Shown piece after piece: positions 27,391 through 36,168 of a stretch of 64,000 nucleotides of DNA; within the stretch, counting starts at the first letter, position 1; each line of letters begins with the position of its first letter. The stretch spans positions 24,427 through 88,426 of the forward strand of contig JANYFE010000067.1 of assembly GCA_025362795.1 (NCBI GenBank), read 5' to 3'. Source of the stretch: Rhodobacterales bacterium (lineage in GTDB: Bacteria > Pseudomonadota > Alphaproteobacteria > Rhodobacterales > Rhodobacteraceae). Made by a program: the position numbers and the translations under genes. The notes beneath the pieces were generated by a model that was not told the DNA's origin, ran no database searches, and worked only from the letters and a program-made list of their open reading frames with translations.

Positions 27391-28125
27391 ATGGAGAACG
27401 AGTCTCCGATCGTCCGCCGCAAACTCTCTCAAGAGGTTTTTGATCGATTGTTGCAGTGGATCAACGACGGCGAATACCCGCCCGGTTCTTTGCTGCCCCC
27501 AGAGCGCCAGTTGATGGAGGTGTTCAAGGTGGGCCGCCCCGCGGTGCGCGAAGCACTGCAAGACCTGCAACGGCTGGGGCTGGTTTCGATCACCCATGGC
27601 GGCGGGGCCAAAGTGACCGAACCCACGGCACAGTCGGTTCTCAGCCAGATCGCGGTGACGGTGCATCATGTGCTGGCCAGCTCACAGCAAAATCTGGTGC
27701 ATCTGAAGGAAACCCGCACCTTTTTTGAAGTGGGCATGGCGCGGATCGCGGCAGCGCGTGCGACAGATGCCGATGTCGCCGACCTGCGCCGCATCCTGTC
27801 CAACATGGAAGCTTCGGCAACGGAATTCGCCGCGTTCATGAAACACGATATCGATTTCCACCGCCGCATTGCCACCATCACCGGCAATCCGATCTATGTG
27901 GCGGTCAGTGAGGCGCTGCTGACATGGCTCAGCAAGTATCACATCGGCGAGTTGCGCAAGGTGGGACGCGAAGCGCAGACCTTGGAAGAGCACCGCCATA
28001 TCATTGACCGCATCGCCTTGCATGATGTCGAAGGCACCGCCGCTGCGATGCAGGTTCACCAGACCCGCGCCGCCGATCTTTACGCCTCACATTCCGACGA
28101 AAAAGTGATCAACGCCGTCCGGTAA
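27391..28125 (+). CDS. GntR family (FadR/FCD subfamily) transcriptional regulator
   Basis: This 244-residue regulator has an N-terminal winged helix (about 10-75: PPGSLLPPERQLMEVFKVGR, PAVREALQDLQRLGLVSI) and an all-helical FCD effector domain (about 95-230) with metal-ligand histidines in FHRRIATITGN and the EEHRHIIDRI segment. FCD regulators usually respond to sugar acids or related carboxylates. It is divergent from the transketolase operon and is the best candidate to bind the motif shared by three operons here. The ATG at 27391 is preferred to an upstream TTG at 27343. Its 3' end overlaps the convergent lactonase-like gene by 46 bp. Confidence 0.9.
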   Translation: MENESPIVRRKLSQEVFDRLLQWINDGEYPPGSLLPPERQLMEVFKVGRPAVREALQDLQRLGLVSITHGGGAKVTEPTAQSVLSQIAVTVHHVLASSQQNLVHLKETRTFFEVGMARIAAARATDADVADLRRILSNMEASATEFAAFMKHDIDFHRRIATITGNPIYVAVSEALLTWLSKYHIGELRKVGREAQTLEEHRHIIDRIALHDVEGTAAAMQVHQTRAADLYASHSDEKVINAVR

Positions 28126-29933
28126 GGTTTCAGCACAAGGCCGTCAACCGGGGTCGCAACCCATGATCCATCCGCCGCCAGAAGGCGGGCCTGTCCCGTT
28201 TGGGGCAGGTTTGGCCGCACCGCGGCCTCGCCAATGTTCGAGGCAAGCATATGGGTCAAGCCGCCGCTGTCCCACGCCACCACCGCCAACCCCGGGCAAG
28301 TCGCCTCGCGGCGGACGCATCCCGCCGCGGCCGCAAGCGTGGTCTGAACTGTCAGAAGCGGAACCGGCCTTTGCTCCACACCGATCACACCAAACGGACC
28401 AAAGGGCGCGGCCAGTATCAAGCAGACCACAGCCGATCCGGCGCAGGCGGCAGCTAGGCCGACAGCATACGCCGCGCCAAACAACGCGGCATGCCTTGGG
28501 TCATTTTCGGCCATCGCAATCCGCTTGTTTTGCGGGTTTGCAGCGACCGAGGCACCATAGGGCGCATGCCGGGCACCCAGCGTGCAGGGGCCAAGCCAGA
28601 TAGGCCGCCCGCCCGACAGATGCGCCGCCGAGGCGAGGATCGCAGGATAAACCGACAGGGTCTGCATCGCCGAAACATCATCTGCCGCATGCACGATGCC
28701 GCAACCGCCAAAATAGACACCATCCGCCAGTGGTCCGGGTGGGTTGCGGTTGAACTCTGTGAAGAATGACGTTGTGCCCGCCACAACGCGCCCCGTGAAA
28801 CCCGCGGCCCGCAGCGCTGATACCAGATTATCCACTGGCACTTCACCGGGCGGCAGGCTGGCGGTTGGCGAAGTCTTAAACTCGCGGCGGGGGGCGACCA
28901 GCAGGTCGCGCGGTGGGTTGTCCCTGCCAAGCGCCTGCATCAAGGCCGCCACCTCGGCAGTTGCATCGTGGGCGGGAAAGATGGCCTCGACCACCGGGGC
29001 CGCGCCGATTGCCGTTGCAAGCGCAAGGCCGGCGGCAAGCTCAACGGCCCCCTGCCCCGGCACCCAGCGCAGGACAAGACGCTGCGCGATGCCGCGCGGA
29101 AGGCGCGCGGCATCGCCCGCCAGCGCCTCGGGCCGGTCGGCAAACAGCGCCATTTGCGGCATGGCGCCTATGACAGGGCCCCACCGCAAACGTGGATCGC
29201 CCGCCTTGGCAATGTTGCCACCTGCGCCGGGCTGTGCAGCGGCGATGGTCACTGTGACGCTTTGATGGTCCTGCGTTCCTTTTGTCAGAACATAGGGTTT
29301 CGGTCGCGACAGCGGGCGCACAAAGGTCTTGAACGACGCATCGGCCCAGTTGCGTTGATCTTCCATCTCGAAGGCATCACCCGTCATCGCGACCCGCACT
29401 GACAGACCCGGTTCCGGCGCATGCGTCATGGCGGCAATGTCCGTCGCCGGGGCGTTGGGGTCGATCTGTTCGGGAAACCGCAGAGAAATTCGCGCCCCCT
29501 GCGATGTCTCGATTGCCAAAGGCAGTCCCGCAACCTCGGCGGGGTGCAGCAGCACAAAGCCGATCCGGTTGGTGGGGAAATCACTGACCGCAAGGCCCGA
29601 AGCGACCATCGCAACCACACCGTCGGCCGCGCCGGAGGTGGTCATGTCATAGTCGAACCGCCCTTCCGGCCCTTCGCAACGTGCGCGGTAAGTGACGGCA
29701 AACCGTGCCGGGCTTTCCGTCACGCGCAGTTCCGTGATCAGCGGCGCATAGGTGCCCCAGCCGGTATCACGCGCGAGGTAGTTGATGGCGCGCAGCACCT
29801 CGATCCCGCCAAAGCAGATGGATCGCAGATTTCCGTCCTCCAGAATGGCCGAGACGGCACCTGCCCGCAGGCTGCGGCGGGCGGGCGGCGGGTCATCGGT
29901 GCCAAACAGGTCTTTTGCGCTAGCCTCCGTCAT
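28080..29933 (-). CDS. probable D-apionate lactonase (ApnL-like), 617 aa
   Basis: The 617-residue protein opens KDLFGTDDPPP and has a beta-rich N-terminal half (GGIEVLRAINYLARDTGWGT) followed by a likely barrel domain. No signal peptide or membrane helix is visible. From memory of the family the opening resembles ApnL, the lactonase that hydrolyses D-apionolactone to D-apionate after ApsD oxidizes D-apiose; I cannot align it here. Support is contextual: an ApsD-like dehydrogenase lies two genes upstream in the same overlapping operon. It is the last gene of the ten-gene run, starting with ATGA overlap. If the name is wrong it is a conserved protein of unknown function. Confidence 0.55.
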   Translation of the reverse strand: MTEASAKDLFGTDDPPPARRSLRAGAVSAILEDGNLRSICFGGIEVLRAINYLARDTGWGTYAPLITELRVTESPARFAVTYRARCEGPEGRFDYDMTTSGAADGVVAMVASGLAVSDFPTNRIGFVLLHPAEVAGLPLAIETSQGARISLRFPEQIDPNAPATDIAAMTHAPEPGLSVRVAMTGDAFEMEDQRNWADASFKTFVRPLSRPKPYVLTKGTQDHQSVTVTIAAAQPGAGGNIAKAGDPRLRWGPVIGAMPQMALFADRPEALAGDAARLPRGIAQRLVLRWVPGQGAVELAAGLALATAIGAAPVVEAIFPAHDATAEVAALMQALGRDNPPRDLLVAPRREFKTSPTASLPPGEVPVDNLVSALRAAGFTGRVVAGTTSFFTEFNRNPPGPLADGVYFGGCGIVHAADDVSAMQTLSVYPAILASAAHLSGGRPIWLGPCTLGARHAPYGASVAANPQNKRIAMAENDPRHAALFGAAYAVGLAAACAGSAVVCLILAAPFGPFGVIGVEQRPVPLLTVQTTLAAAAGCVRREATCPGLAVVAWDSGGLTHMLASNIGEAAVRPNLPQTGQARLLAADGSWVATPVDGLVLKPYRTALITFSSECEA

Positions 29934-30241
29934 GTCTTGGCGTTTTCCGTCACGCTGAAGAAATCGACGGTCTTGGACAGGATCATCGACCGCGTGACCG
30001 CGTCAAAGGTCAGGAAATGCTCTGAACGCAGATGGCGCTCGAACGCGCTGCGGTCGGAATAGATTTCGTACAGCAGCACGCTGCCGGCCGGCCCTTGCAC
30101 TGGCATCAGCACATCAAAGCGCAGACAGCCGGGCTCTGCCGCCACGGATTGCGCGGCATTGGCGCGCACCGCGACAAAGAACGCGGCGTAGTCGGTCTCA
30201 ACGACTTCAAGCCGCACGGTCAGCGCAAATGTCGGCGTCAT
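29930..30241 (-). CDS. antibiotic biosynthesis monooxygenase (ABM) domain protein
   Basis: A 103-residue single-domain protein with the ABM ferredoxin-like fold: AVRANAAQSVAAEPGCLRFD, then VLLYEIYSDRSAFERHLRSE. Small ABM proteins include cofactor-free quinol oxygenases and the LsrG isomerase; many catabolic operons carry one with no known role. The ATG at 30241 overlaps the stop of the upstream dehydrogenase, and its own stop overlaps the ApnL-like start, so it is tightly coupled to lactone formation and opening. A role in handling a reactive oxo-intermediate is speculative. Confidence 0.8.
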   Translation of the reverse strand: MTPTFALTVRLEVVETDYAAFFVAVRANAAQSVAAEPGCLRFDVLMPVQGPAGSVLLYEIYSDRSAFERHLRSEHFLTFDAVTRSMILSKTVDFFSVTENAKT

Positions 30242-31281
30242 GCGGGTCGCCAAGCAAAGGGGACTTCCGCGTTGTGTGACGCGGCCGCGCGGTAGGCGGC
30301 ATCGACAAGCGCAAAAGTGCGCAGGTTGTCCTCGCCCGACGTTTCCGCCGCAACACCGCGACCAAAGCAATCCAGGAAATGTGCACAGGCCGCGAACGCG
30401 CCTTCCTGGCTGGCATGCCACGGCTCTGCCGTCCAGGGCAGCAGCGGTGAAGAGATATCCTGCACTGTGGTCGTGCCCTGCCGGATCACGCTCATCCGAT
30501 ATCCGGGATGCACGATCAGCGTGCCGTCGGGGCCCTCGATTTCCATCAGTGTCTGGGGAAAGGGGTCAGGGTCGCGCTGTGCCTGATAGGTGCATTCGAC
30601 CACGCTGACCGCACCATTTTCATGGCGCAGCAGCATGGTCGCGGTATCCTCTCCCAGCAGTCCGGGGCGCCTGTGCTGGGTTTCGCAAGACAGACGCGCC
30701 ACCTCGCCCATGATCGCACGGGCAAGATCCATCACATGAATGCCCACATCGGCGATCACCAGGTTGGGTTCGTGCAGGAAATAGGGCTGGGCCGCGTAAA
30801 CATCAAAGCCGGTGCGAAACAGGATGCGGGCCCAGCTGGGTTGGCCGATCATGCCTGCGGCAATCGCCTTGCGCACCGCGCGCATCGGCGCCTGGAACCG
30901 GAAATTCTCATGCACCGCCAGCCACACCTCGGCCTTGTGGGCAGCCGCGACGATCGCCATGCAGTCGGTCAAAGTCGAAGCAAAAGGCTTTTGCACGATG
31001 ACGGCAATGCCATGTGAAATCGCCAACTCTGCCAACGGGCGGTGAGTTTCGTGGCGCGTCACAATATCAACCAGATCGGGCTTTTCCGCCCGCAACATGG
31101 CGTCAGCATCCGTGTAATACGGCACGCCATAGCGCGCACCGGCCGACTTTGCCTTGTGCGCATCCACGTCGCAGACTGCCGCCAGATCAGCACCTTCGGG
31201 CCGCAGATGGTGCCAGGATTGCAGATGGTTCTCGGCGTAAAAACCGCAACCGATGACGGCGACCCGGACCCTGCCGCGCAT
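30238..31281 (-). CDS. Gfo/Idh/MocA oxidoreductase, probable D-apiose dehydrogenase (ApsD-like)
   Basis: A 347-residue Gfo/Idh/MocA dehydrogenase. The Rossmann loop is VIGCGFYAENHLQSWH, and the catalytic-lysine motif, normally EKP, reads QKP here (AVIVQKPFAST). The C-terminal alpha/beta domain carries the substrate His region IADVGIHVMDLAR. ApsD enzymes belong to this family and oxidize D-apiose to D-apionolactone; the ApnL-like lactonase two genes downstream fits. The ATG at 31281 shares its A with the stop of the FAA-hydrolase gene (TGATG). The family is certain, the apiose assignment is an inference. Confidence 0.7.
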   Translation of the reverse strand: MRGRVRVAVIGCGFYAENHLQSWHHLRPEGADLAAVCDVDAHKAKSAGARYGVPYYTDADAMLRAEKPDLVDIVTRHETHRPLAELAISHGIAVIVQKPFASTLTDCMAIVAAAHKAEVWLAVHENFRFQAPMRAVRKAIAAGMIGQPSWARILFRTGFDVYAAQPYFLHEPNLVIADVGIHVMDLARAIMGEVARLSCETQHRRPGLLGEDTATMLLRHENGAVSVVECTYQAQRDPDPFPQTLMEIEGPDGTLIVHPGYRMSVIRQGTTTVQDISSPLLPWTAEPWHASQEGAFAACAHFLDCFGRGVAAETSGEDNLRTFALVDAAYRAAASHNAEVPFAWRPA

Positions 31282-32138
31282 CACGCCGGCCCCAGAATGT
31301 GATTTCGCAATACGCCGACACCCTCGGCCTCGATCTCGATCACATCGCCCGGCTGCATGAACACCGGCGGTTTCTGGAACAGGCCGACGCCGGCCGGCGT
31401 GCCGGTGGTGACGATATCGCCCGGTTCCAGCGGCATCACCTGTGCCAGATGGCCGATCAGCTGCGGCAACGAGAACAGCCAGTCTGCCGTAGTCCCGTTC
31501 TGCATCACTTTGCCGTTCAACCTTGTTTTCAACGCGACCCGGTCCGGATGCGGCATGGCATCGGCGGTCAGGATGCAGGGACCGATCGGTGCAAATCCGG
31601 CAAAGTTCTTGCCCAGCGTAATCTGGTTGTCCTTGAACTGCACGTCGCGGGCCGAAACATCGTTCAGCAGCGTGTACCCGAAGATCGCCGGCATCACCTG
31701 ATCCGGTGTGGGCCGGTGCAGAGGCTTGCCAATAACCACGGCGAATTCGACCTCGTAATCCAGTTGCTCTGTCAGCCGCGATTTCACGATTCCTGCGTCA
31801 GGGCCGGTGATCGAGGACGGCAGCTTGGCAAAGAAGAACGGCTCGGTCGGCATCACCGCCTTGGGGTTTTCCAGCGCATGCGCCTTGTAGTTGACGCCCG
31901 AACACAAGACCTTGCCCGGGCGGATCGGCGCGTGAAGCTGGACATCGACAAGGGGATGACGCGGTGCCTTGGGCCAGCCAGCCCGCACCTGTGCCAGAGC
32001 CTGCGCACCGCCCAAGATGATCCCAAGCAGATCAAGCCCCAGACCGGCGCCGGTCAGGTTTGCCACCAGATCTTCGATCAGCACGCCGGTTTGCCGCGCC
32101 TCCGGACGGTCCTTGAAAGAAAAGGTAACCAGCTTCAT
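31281..32138 (-). CDS. fumarylacetoacetate hydrolase family protein
   Basis: The 285-residue protein has the FAH fold with metal-ligand motifs SGVNYKAHALEN, the paired acidic residues in LDYEVEFAVVIGK, and SLPQLIGHLAQ plus DIVTTGTPAGVG near the end. Family members hydrolyse or hydrate 1,3-dioxo acids and related compounds; in non-phosphorylating sugar pathways they split diketo-deoxy sugar acids. It overlaps the zinc dehydrogenase gene by ATGA, so dehydrogenation followed by carbon-carbon cleavage is a plausible sequence of steps in this operon. Confidence 0.87.
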   Translation of the reverse strand: MKLVTFSFKDRPEARQTGVLIEDLVANLTGAGLGLDLLGIILGGAQALAQVRAGWPKAPRHPLVDVQLHAPIRPGKVLCSGVNYKAHALENPKAVMPTEPFFFAKLPSSITGPDAGIVKSRLTEQLDYEVEFAVVIGKPLHRPTPDQVMPAIFGYTLLNDVSARDVQFKDNQITLGKNFAGFAPIGPCILTADAMPHPDRVALKTRLNGKVMQNGTTADWLFSLPQLIGHLAQVMPLEPGDIVTTGTPAGVGLFQKPPVFMQPGDVIEIEAEGVGVLRNHILGPA

Positions 32139-33154
32139 TTCGGCTCCATCAGAAAGACTGCCTTGTGCATGGCCATCGGGTTTTCCGCGAGTTGGGCAAA
32201 GACAGTGGGTGCGTCTTCCAGTTTGAACCGGCTGGCGATGGACGGATATTGGATGCGTCCCGAGGCCAGAAGGGACAGTGCGACTGGAAAGCAGTCGACC
32301 GAGGCGCGCGAGCCCAGAATTGTCACCTCTTTGCGGGTGAAATCAAGGCCCGGCAGGGTGATCCCCAAACCCCTCTTCACCAGGCCCAGAATAACGATCC
32401 GCCCCCCGGCGGCAACAAGGTCAAGCGTCTGTTCCATCGCAGAAGCAGCACCGGTGGCTTCCATGACGACCGGCATGCCTTCGCCCTTGGTCAACTCCAA
32501 CACGCGGTCTAGCAGGCCCTCGCCGCCCGCCACCGGGATCGCGCCCAGTCGCGCGGCAATCGCAAGCCGCTCGGTGGACAGGTCGGTCGCATAGACCTTG
32601 GCCCCGATGGCGCGGGCAACCTCGACCACAGCCAGACCAATCGGCCCCGCCCCCAACACAAGAACGCTGTCTTCGGCGGTGACCATGCCGCGCCGGCACC
32701 CCTGAACCCCGATGGCGACGGGTTCGGCAAAGGCCGCCGTGAAGTCGTCCAGCACATCCGGCACAAGGTTCAGGTTTTTGGCCGGCGCGGTGACATATTC
32801 GGCAAAACCACCCTCGCGGTGAATGCCGACGATCGCCAGCTTGGCGCAGCAATTGCGCTTGCCGATGCGGCAGGGATAGCAGGTGCCGCAGCCGATGAAC
32901 GGGTCCACCACGACGCGGGTTCCGGGGGCCGGTCCGTTGCCGCCCTCCCCATAGCTGACGACACGGCCTGCAATCTCGTGGCAACCAATCCGCGGATAAC
33001 TGACATAGGGATTCTTGCCGGTGTAGATGTACAGATCGCCGACACACAGCCCAGCGGCGGCGACCTTGACCAGCACTTCGCCGGAACCGGGCCTGGGCAT
33101 CGGCGCATCAACCATGCGAATGGCCAAAGGCGCGTCAAACAGTGCGGCGCGCAT
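32135..33154 (-). CDS. zinc-dependent alcohol/sugar dehydrogenase (MDR family)
   Basis: About 339 residues from the ATG at 33154; the frame stays open further upstream but overlaps the preceding gene. The medium-chain dehydrogenase layout is clear: catalytic-zinc Cys in AAGLCVGDLYIYTG and GCHEIAG, the structural-zinc cysteines in GCGTCYPCRIGKRNCC, and the NAD-binding loop LGAGPIGLAVVEVA. Such enzymes oxidize polyols or sugar acids. It sits one base after the MBL gene and overlaps the FAA-hydrolase start. Confidence 0.88.
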   Translation of the reverse strand: MRAALFDAPLAIRMVDAPMPRPGSGEVLVKVAAAGLCVGDLYIYTGKNPYVSYPRIGCHEIAGRVVSYGEGGNGPAPGTRVVVDPFIGCGTCYPCRIGKRNCCAKLAIVGIHREGGFAEYVTAPAKNLNLVPDVLDDFTAAFAEPVAIGVQGCRRGMVTAEDSVLVLGAGPIGLAVVEVARAIGAKVYATDLSTERLAIAARLGAIPVAGGEGLLDRVLELTKGEGMPVVMEATGAASAMEQTLDLVAAGGRIVILGLVKRGLGITLPGLDFTRKEVTILGSRASVDCFPVALSLLASGRIQYPSIASRFKLEDAPTVFAQLAENPMAMHKAVFLMEPK

Positions 33155-33155
33155 C

Positions 33156-33965
33156 CTAGTGCACCCCCACGACGTCGCCGGCCGGATCGACATCGATCCA
33201 GTCACCGGGCCGCAGAAGATAGGGCGTGGCAACAGCCTCGCCGCGGGCCTGTGCCGCTGCATGATGGGTCATGTAATCGGCCACGTCGCGGTCTCCGTCC
33301 AGGGTGATGTAGTGGCAAGGAAGAACCGACTTCAGCCCCAGCCATTGGGTGGCAAGCAGGCCCTCGTACGGGCTCATTTCTCCGGTCAGCATTTCCCCGG
33401 GCATGGGGTTCAGGTGCAGGATCTCTTGCGGGTTGGCGATACCGATGCAGCCGATATTGGGCTGGTAGAGCATGGCTTGCAACTTCATGTCAGTGAAGAT
33501 CGCCGTGTCGCCATAATGATAAAAGCGCACATTCTGATCCGCGTAGACGATATAGGCCATTGGCACGCCAGAGATGAAGCTGCCGTCCTTCAACCGGATT
33601 TGCGACCAGTGGTGGCATTCAAGCGGCTGCACCTCGATACCGGCAACCTTGACCCGGATACCCCAGGTCGTCGCGCGGATTTGGCTTGCCGGGATGCCGC
33701 GGTCCATCAGCCACGCCTTTACCTCGCCGCCGCAGATCACCGGGCAGCCATAGCGCGCGGCAATTTTGTCAGTATCGCCCAGATGGTCAAAGGCCGCGTG
33801 GCTGACGATGACAAGATCAACCTTGTCGAAACTGTCAGACTTGACCAGCGATCCGGGGTTCTGGTCCAGAAACGGATCGCAAAGAATCCGCAGTCCCGAA
33901 CGGGTGATGATTTCGTAAGCCGCAACGCCGTGAAACCGGATGCGTGTGCTGGGAGCCAAGTCCAT
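33156..33965 (-). CDS. UlaG-like metallo-beta-lactamase-fold hydrolase with altered metal motif
   Basis: A 269-residue protein resembling UlaG-type lactonases: LRILCDPFLDQNPG, the metal loop, a GDT motif in YHYGDTAIFTD and a late LPCHYI. The usual HxHxDH reads HAAFDH (residues 56-61), so the second histidine ligand is Ala. The enzyme may bind one metal or use another ligand set. The start at 33965 has AGG upstream and excludes 19 unlike residues. UlaG opens L-ascorbate 6-phosphate lactone; here a sugar lactone is a reasonable but unproven substrate. Confidence 0.75.
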   Translation of the reverse strand: MDLAPSTRIRFHGVAAYEIITRSGLRILCDPFLDQNPGSLVKSDSFDKVDLVIVSHAAFDHLGDTDKIAARYGCPVICGGEVKAWLMDRGIPASQIRATTWGIRVKVAGIEVQPLECHHWSQIRLKDGSFISGVPMAYIVYADQNVRFYHYGDTAIFTDMKLQAMLYQPNIGCIGIANPQEILHLNPMPGEMLTGEMSPYEGLLATQWLGLKSVLPCHYITLDGDRDVADYMTHHAAAQARGEAVATPYLLRPGDWIDVDPAGDVVGVH

Positions 33966-34029
33966 CAAGAACCTATGATGTTGAAGGGAGAATGATCCTG
34001 CTGGGAGCAAGTGCAGGACCATTCATTTC

Positions 34030-34060
34030 CCGGCGTCGGACGGGAGTGGCCCGACGCCGG
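34030..34060 (-). other. intercistronic stem-loop after the binding-protein gene
   Basis: CCGGCGTCGG (34030-34039) and CCGACGCCGG (34051-34060) form a perfect 10-bp stem with an 11-nt loop, in the 105-bp gap between the binding-protein stop and the MBL gene. No T-run follows on the minus strand. It probably raises binding-protein mRNA level relative to the enzymes downstream. Confidence 0.6.
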
Positions 34061-34070
34061 AATTGTGTGC

Positions 34071-35090
34071 TTACTTGACGCCGAGCGCGGTCAGAACCTT
34101 GTCGACATTGTCCGCCGAAACGACGAGCACGCCGGTGTCCAGATCCGGGATCGCCCGGCCGCCATTGGCGGCATCCAGACCGGCCGTCTTCAGGCCGCTG
34201 TGGTTGTAGTCATGCAGCAGCTTGATCGCGTAATAGATGAACAGCTCGCGGTTCTGCACCACGATGCCGTTGACCCAGCCTTCCTTGGCGGTCTTGAAGA
34301 AGTCCGGGGTCTGCTCCATCGCCGTCACCACGATCTCGCCCGGGTTCTTGCCAGCTTCCCGAAGCGCGGTCACGATGCCGGCACCAGATTCCGAGTCAAA
34401 ACCGGCGAAGGCCTTGATATCGGGATGTGCGGCCAGCAGCGCCGCAGTCACCTGGGCGGCTTTTTGGGCGTCGCCGCCGTCGTCCTCGTTTGCGACGATC
34501 TCAATTTTGCCGGCACCATTCGCCGCAATATACGCGTTGAAGCCCGCCACTGCTTCACGCATGTTGCCTGCGTTGATGATCGACATCGTGGCAACCTTGC
34601 CGCCATCTGGCAGAGCCTTCATGATTGACTTGGCCTGCGCCACGCCGACCTGCGTCCAGTTCGTGCCGATATAGGCAAGGCGACCCGAATCCGGCAGATC
34701 GCCGTCATCCACGACCGTTGGCACGCCCTGTTCCAGGCAGCGTTTCACGGGTTCGGTCAGCGACGGATCCCAGCCGCCCACCACCGATACGCCCGAGGGA
34801 TGCTGGGCGCAGACCTGATCGACCGCCGAGATGAAACCGGGCAGATCAAAGTCGGTCGGGCCGGCTACGATGACGCGGACGCCCAGTTCGTTGGCGATCT
34901 TTTCCATGCCGACATAATCATATTGCACGAACAGCGGCAGGTTGGCCTTGTTGGAGATCCAGTAGTAGGTCTCCTTCGCATCGGCAGGCCCGAAAGCCGA
35001 TTCCTGCGCCATGACCGGCAGCGCGTGTGCGCCTGTCAAAATTGTGCCAAGCGCAAGCGCACCGGCGATCTGTTTGGTTAGTCTCAGCAT
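34071..35090 (-). CDS. sugar ABC transporter substrate-binding protein (RbsB/Peripla_BP_4 family)
   Basis: A 339-residue periplasmic protein with a signal peptide (LRLTKQIAGALALGTILTGA, cleavage near VMAQ-E) and a pentose-type binding fold (VQYDYVGMEKIANELGVRV; AFAGFDSESGAGIVTALREAG). The ATG at 35090 follows a strong GGAGG. It belongs with the permease and dual ATPase immediately upstream. Known D-apiose-binding proteins belong to this family, which fits the neighbouring ApsD- and ApnL-like genes; direct ligand evidence is lacking. Confidence 0.9.
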   Translation of the reverse strand: MLRLTKQIAGALALGTILTGAHALPVMAQESAFGPADAKETYYWISNKANLPLFVQYDYVGMEKIANELGVRVIVAGPTDFDLPGFISAVDQVCAQHPSGVSVVGGWDPSLTEPVKRCLEQGVPTVVDDGDLPDSGRLAYIGTNWTQVGVAQAKSIMKALPDGGKVATMSIINAGNMREAVAGFNAYIAANGAGKIEIVANEDDGGDAQKAAQVTAALLAAHPDIKAFAGFDSESGAGIVTALREAGKNPGEIVVTAMEQTPDFFKTAKEGWVNGIVVQNRELFIYYAIKLLHDYNHSGLKTAGLDAANGGRAIPDLDTGVLVVSADNVDKVLTALGVK

Positions 35091-35166
35091 ATCATTGTCC
35101 TCCTTGGTGACAAAATTCCGTTGCATTTTCCGCCGGTTGTGTCCGGCGACCTTGTGTTGTTTTCGC

Positions 35167-36168
35167 TCAGCCGCGGCCCGGGGTTTTGAAGCGGTCAAGG
35201 GAAACGGCGAACAGCAGCACCAGACCCACCACGATGCCCTGCCAGAACACACCGACCGAATTGATGATCATGGCGTTCTCAACCAGGGCGATGAACAGTA
35301 CGCCCATGATACCGCCAAAGATCGTGCCCTCGCCGCCCTTGAGGCTGGCGCCGCCAAGCACGGTTGCCGTGATGACCTTGAGTTCGATGCCGACGCCCGC
35401 ATTCACGACGGCAGAGTTAAGCCGGGCCGCATAAAGTGCGCCGGACAGACCCGCCAGCACGCCCATGATGACAAAACCGATCAAAATCAGCCGGTCCACC
35501 CGGATACCGGACAGCTGTGCTGCGCGGGGGTTGCCGCCGATGAAGTAATACTGCCGGAAGAACCGGGTCCGCGCGATCAGCCATCCGCCGCCCAGCGCGA
35601 TGACCAACATCACCCAGAACAGCGACTGGATGCGCAGCAGCGGATCGGCCACCCGCCCGAAAGCCGCAAATTCGTCAGAAATCGGTGTGACACCCGTGCC
35701 CGCAGTCACATAGGTCAACCCGCGAAAGATTGTCAGCGTGCCCAGCGTCGCGATCAGCGCGTTGATCCCGATCCGTGTGACGATCAGCCCGTTGATCAGC
35801 CCGGCGATGCCGCCCACCACCAGACCGGCCAGCATCCCGGCATAGGGACCATAGCCCAGCCAGTTGGGCGAGGCGACCACCCCGGCCCAGACCCCGGCGA
35901 GCGCCAGCGTCGATCCGCAGGACAAATCAAACGTCCCGGCAATCATCAGCAGCATCATCCCGCAAACCAGAATGCCCACCGGTGCAAGATTGAGCAGAAC
36001 CGCGCGCATGTTGGACGCGGTCGGAAAATTGTTGGGATAAACGGCGGCCATGACGCCCGCCAGAACCAACACCAGGATGAACAGGGTCAGCTCGCGCGAA
36101 TTGGCCAACTTGCGGACCACCCGCAAAAGCAAGGCGTCACGTTGCGTTGCGGCGGTGGTATCGGTCAT
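35167..36168 (-). CDS. sugar ABC transporter permease (RbsC type)
   Basis: This 333-residue inner-membrane protein has about ten helices. It carries the CUT2 permease motifs (MIAGTFDLSCGSTLALAGV; VLGGASLKGGEGTIFGGIMG) and the cytoplasmic loop YFIGGNPRAAQLSGIRVDR. Its start overlaps the ATPase stop by ATGA (36165-36168). It is intact, unlike the homologous permease at 15.1 kb. Confidence 0.92.
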   Translation of the reverse strand: MTDTTAATQRDALLLRVVRKLANSRELTLFILVLVLAGVMAAVYPNNFPTASNMRAVLLNLAPVGILVCGMMLLMIAGTFDLSCGSTLALAGVWAGVVASPNWLGYGPYAGMLAGLVVGGIAGLINGLIVTRIGINALIATLGTLTIFRGLTYVTAGTGVTPISDEFAAFGRVADPLLRIQSLFWVMLVIALGGGWLIARTRFFRQYYFIGGNPRAAQLSGIRVDRLILIGFVIMGVLAGLSGALYAARLNSAVVNAGVGIELKVITATVLGGASLKGGEGTIFGGIMGVLFIALVENAMIINSVGVFWQGIVVGLVLLFAVSLDRFKTPGRG

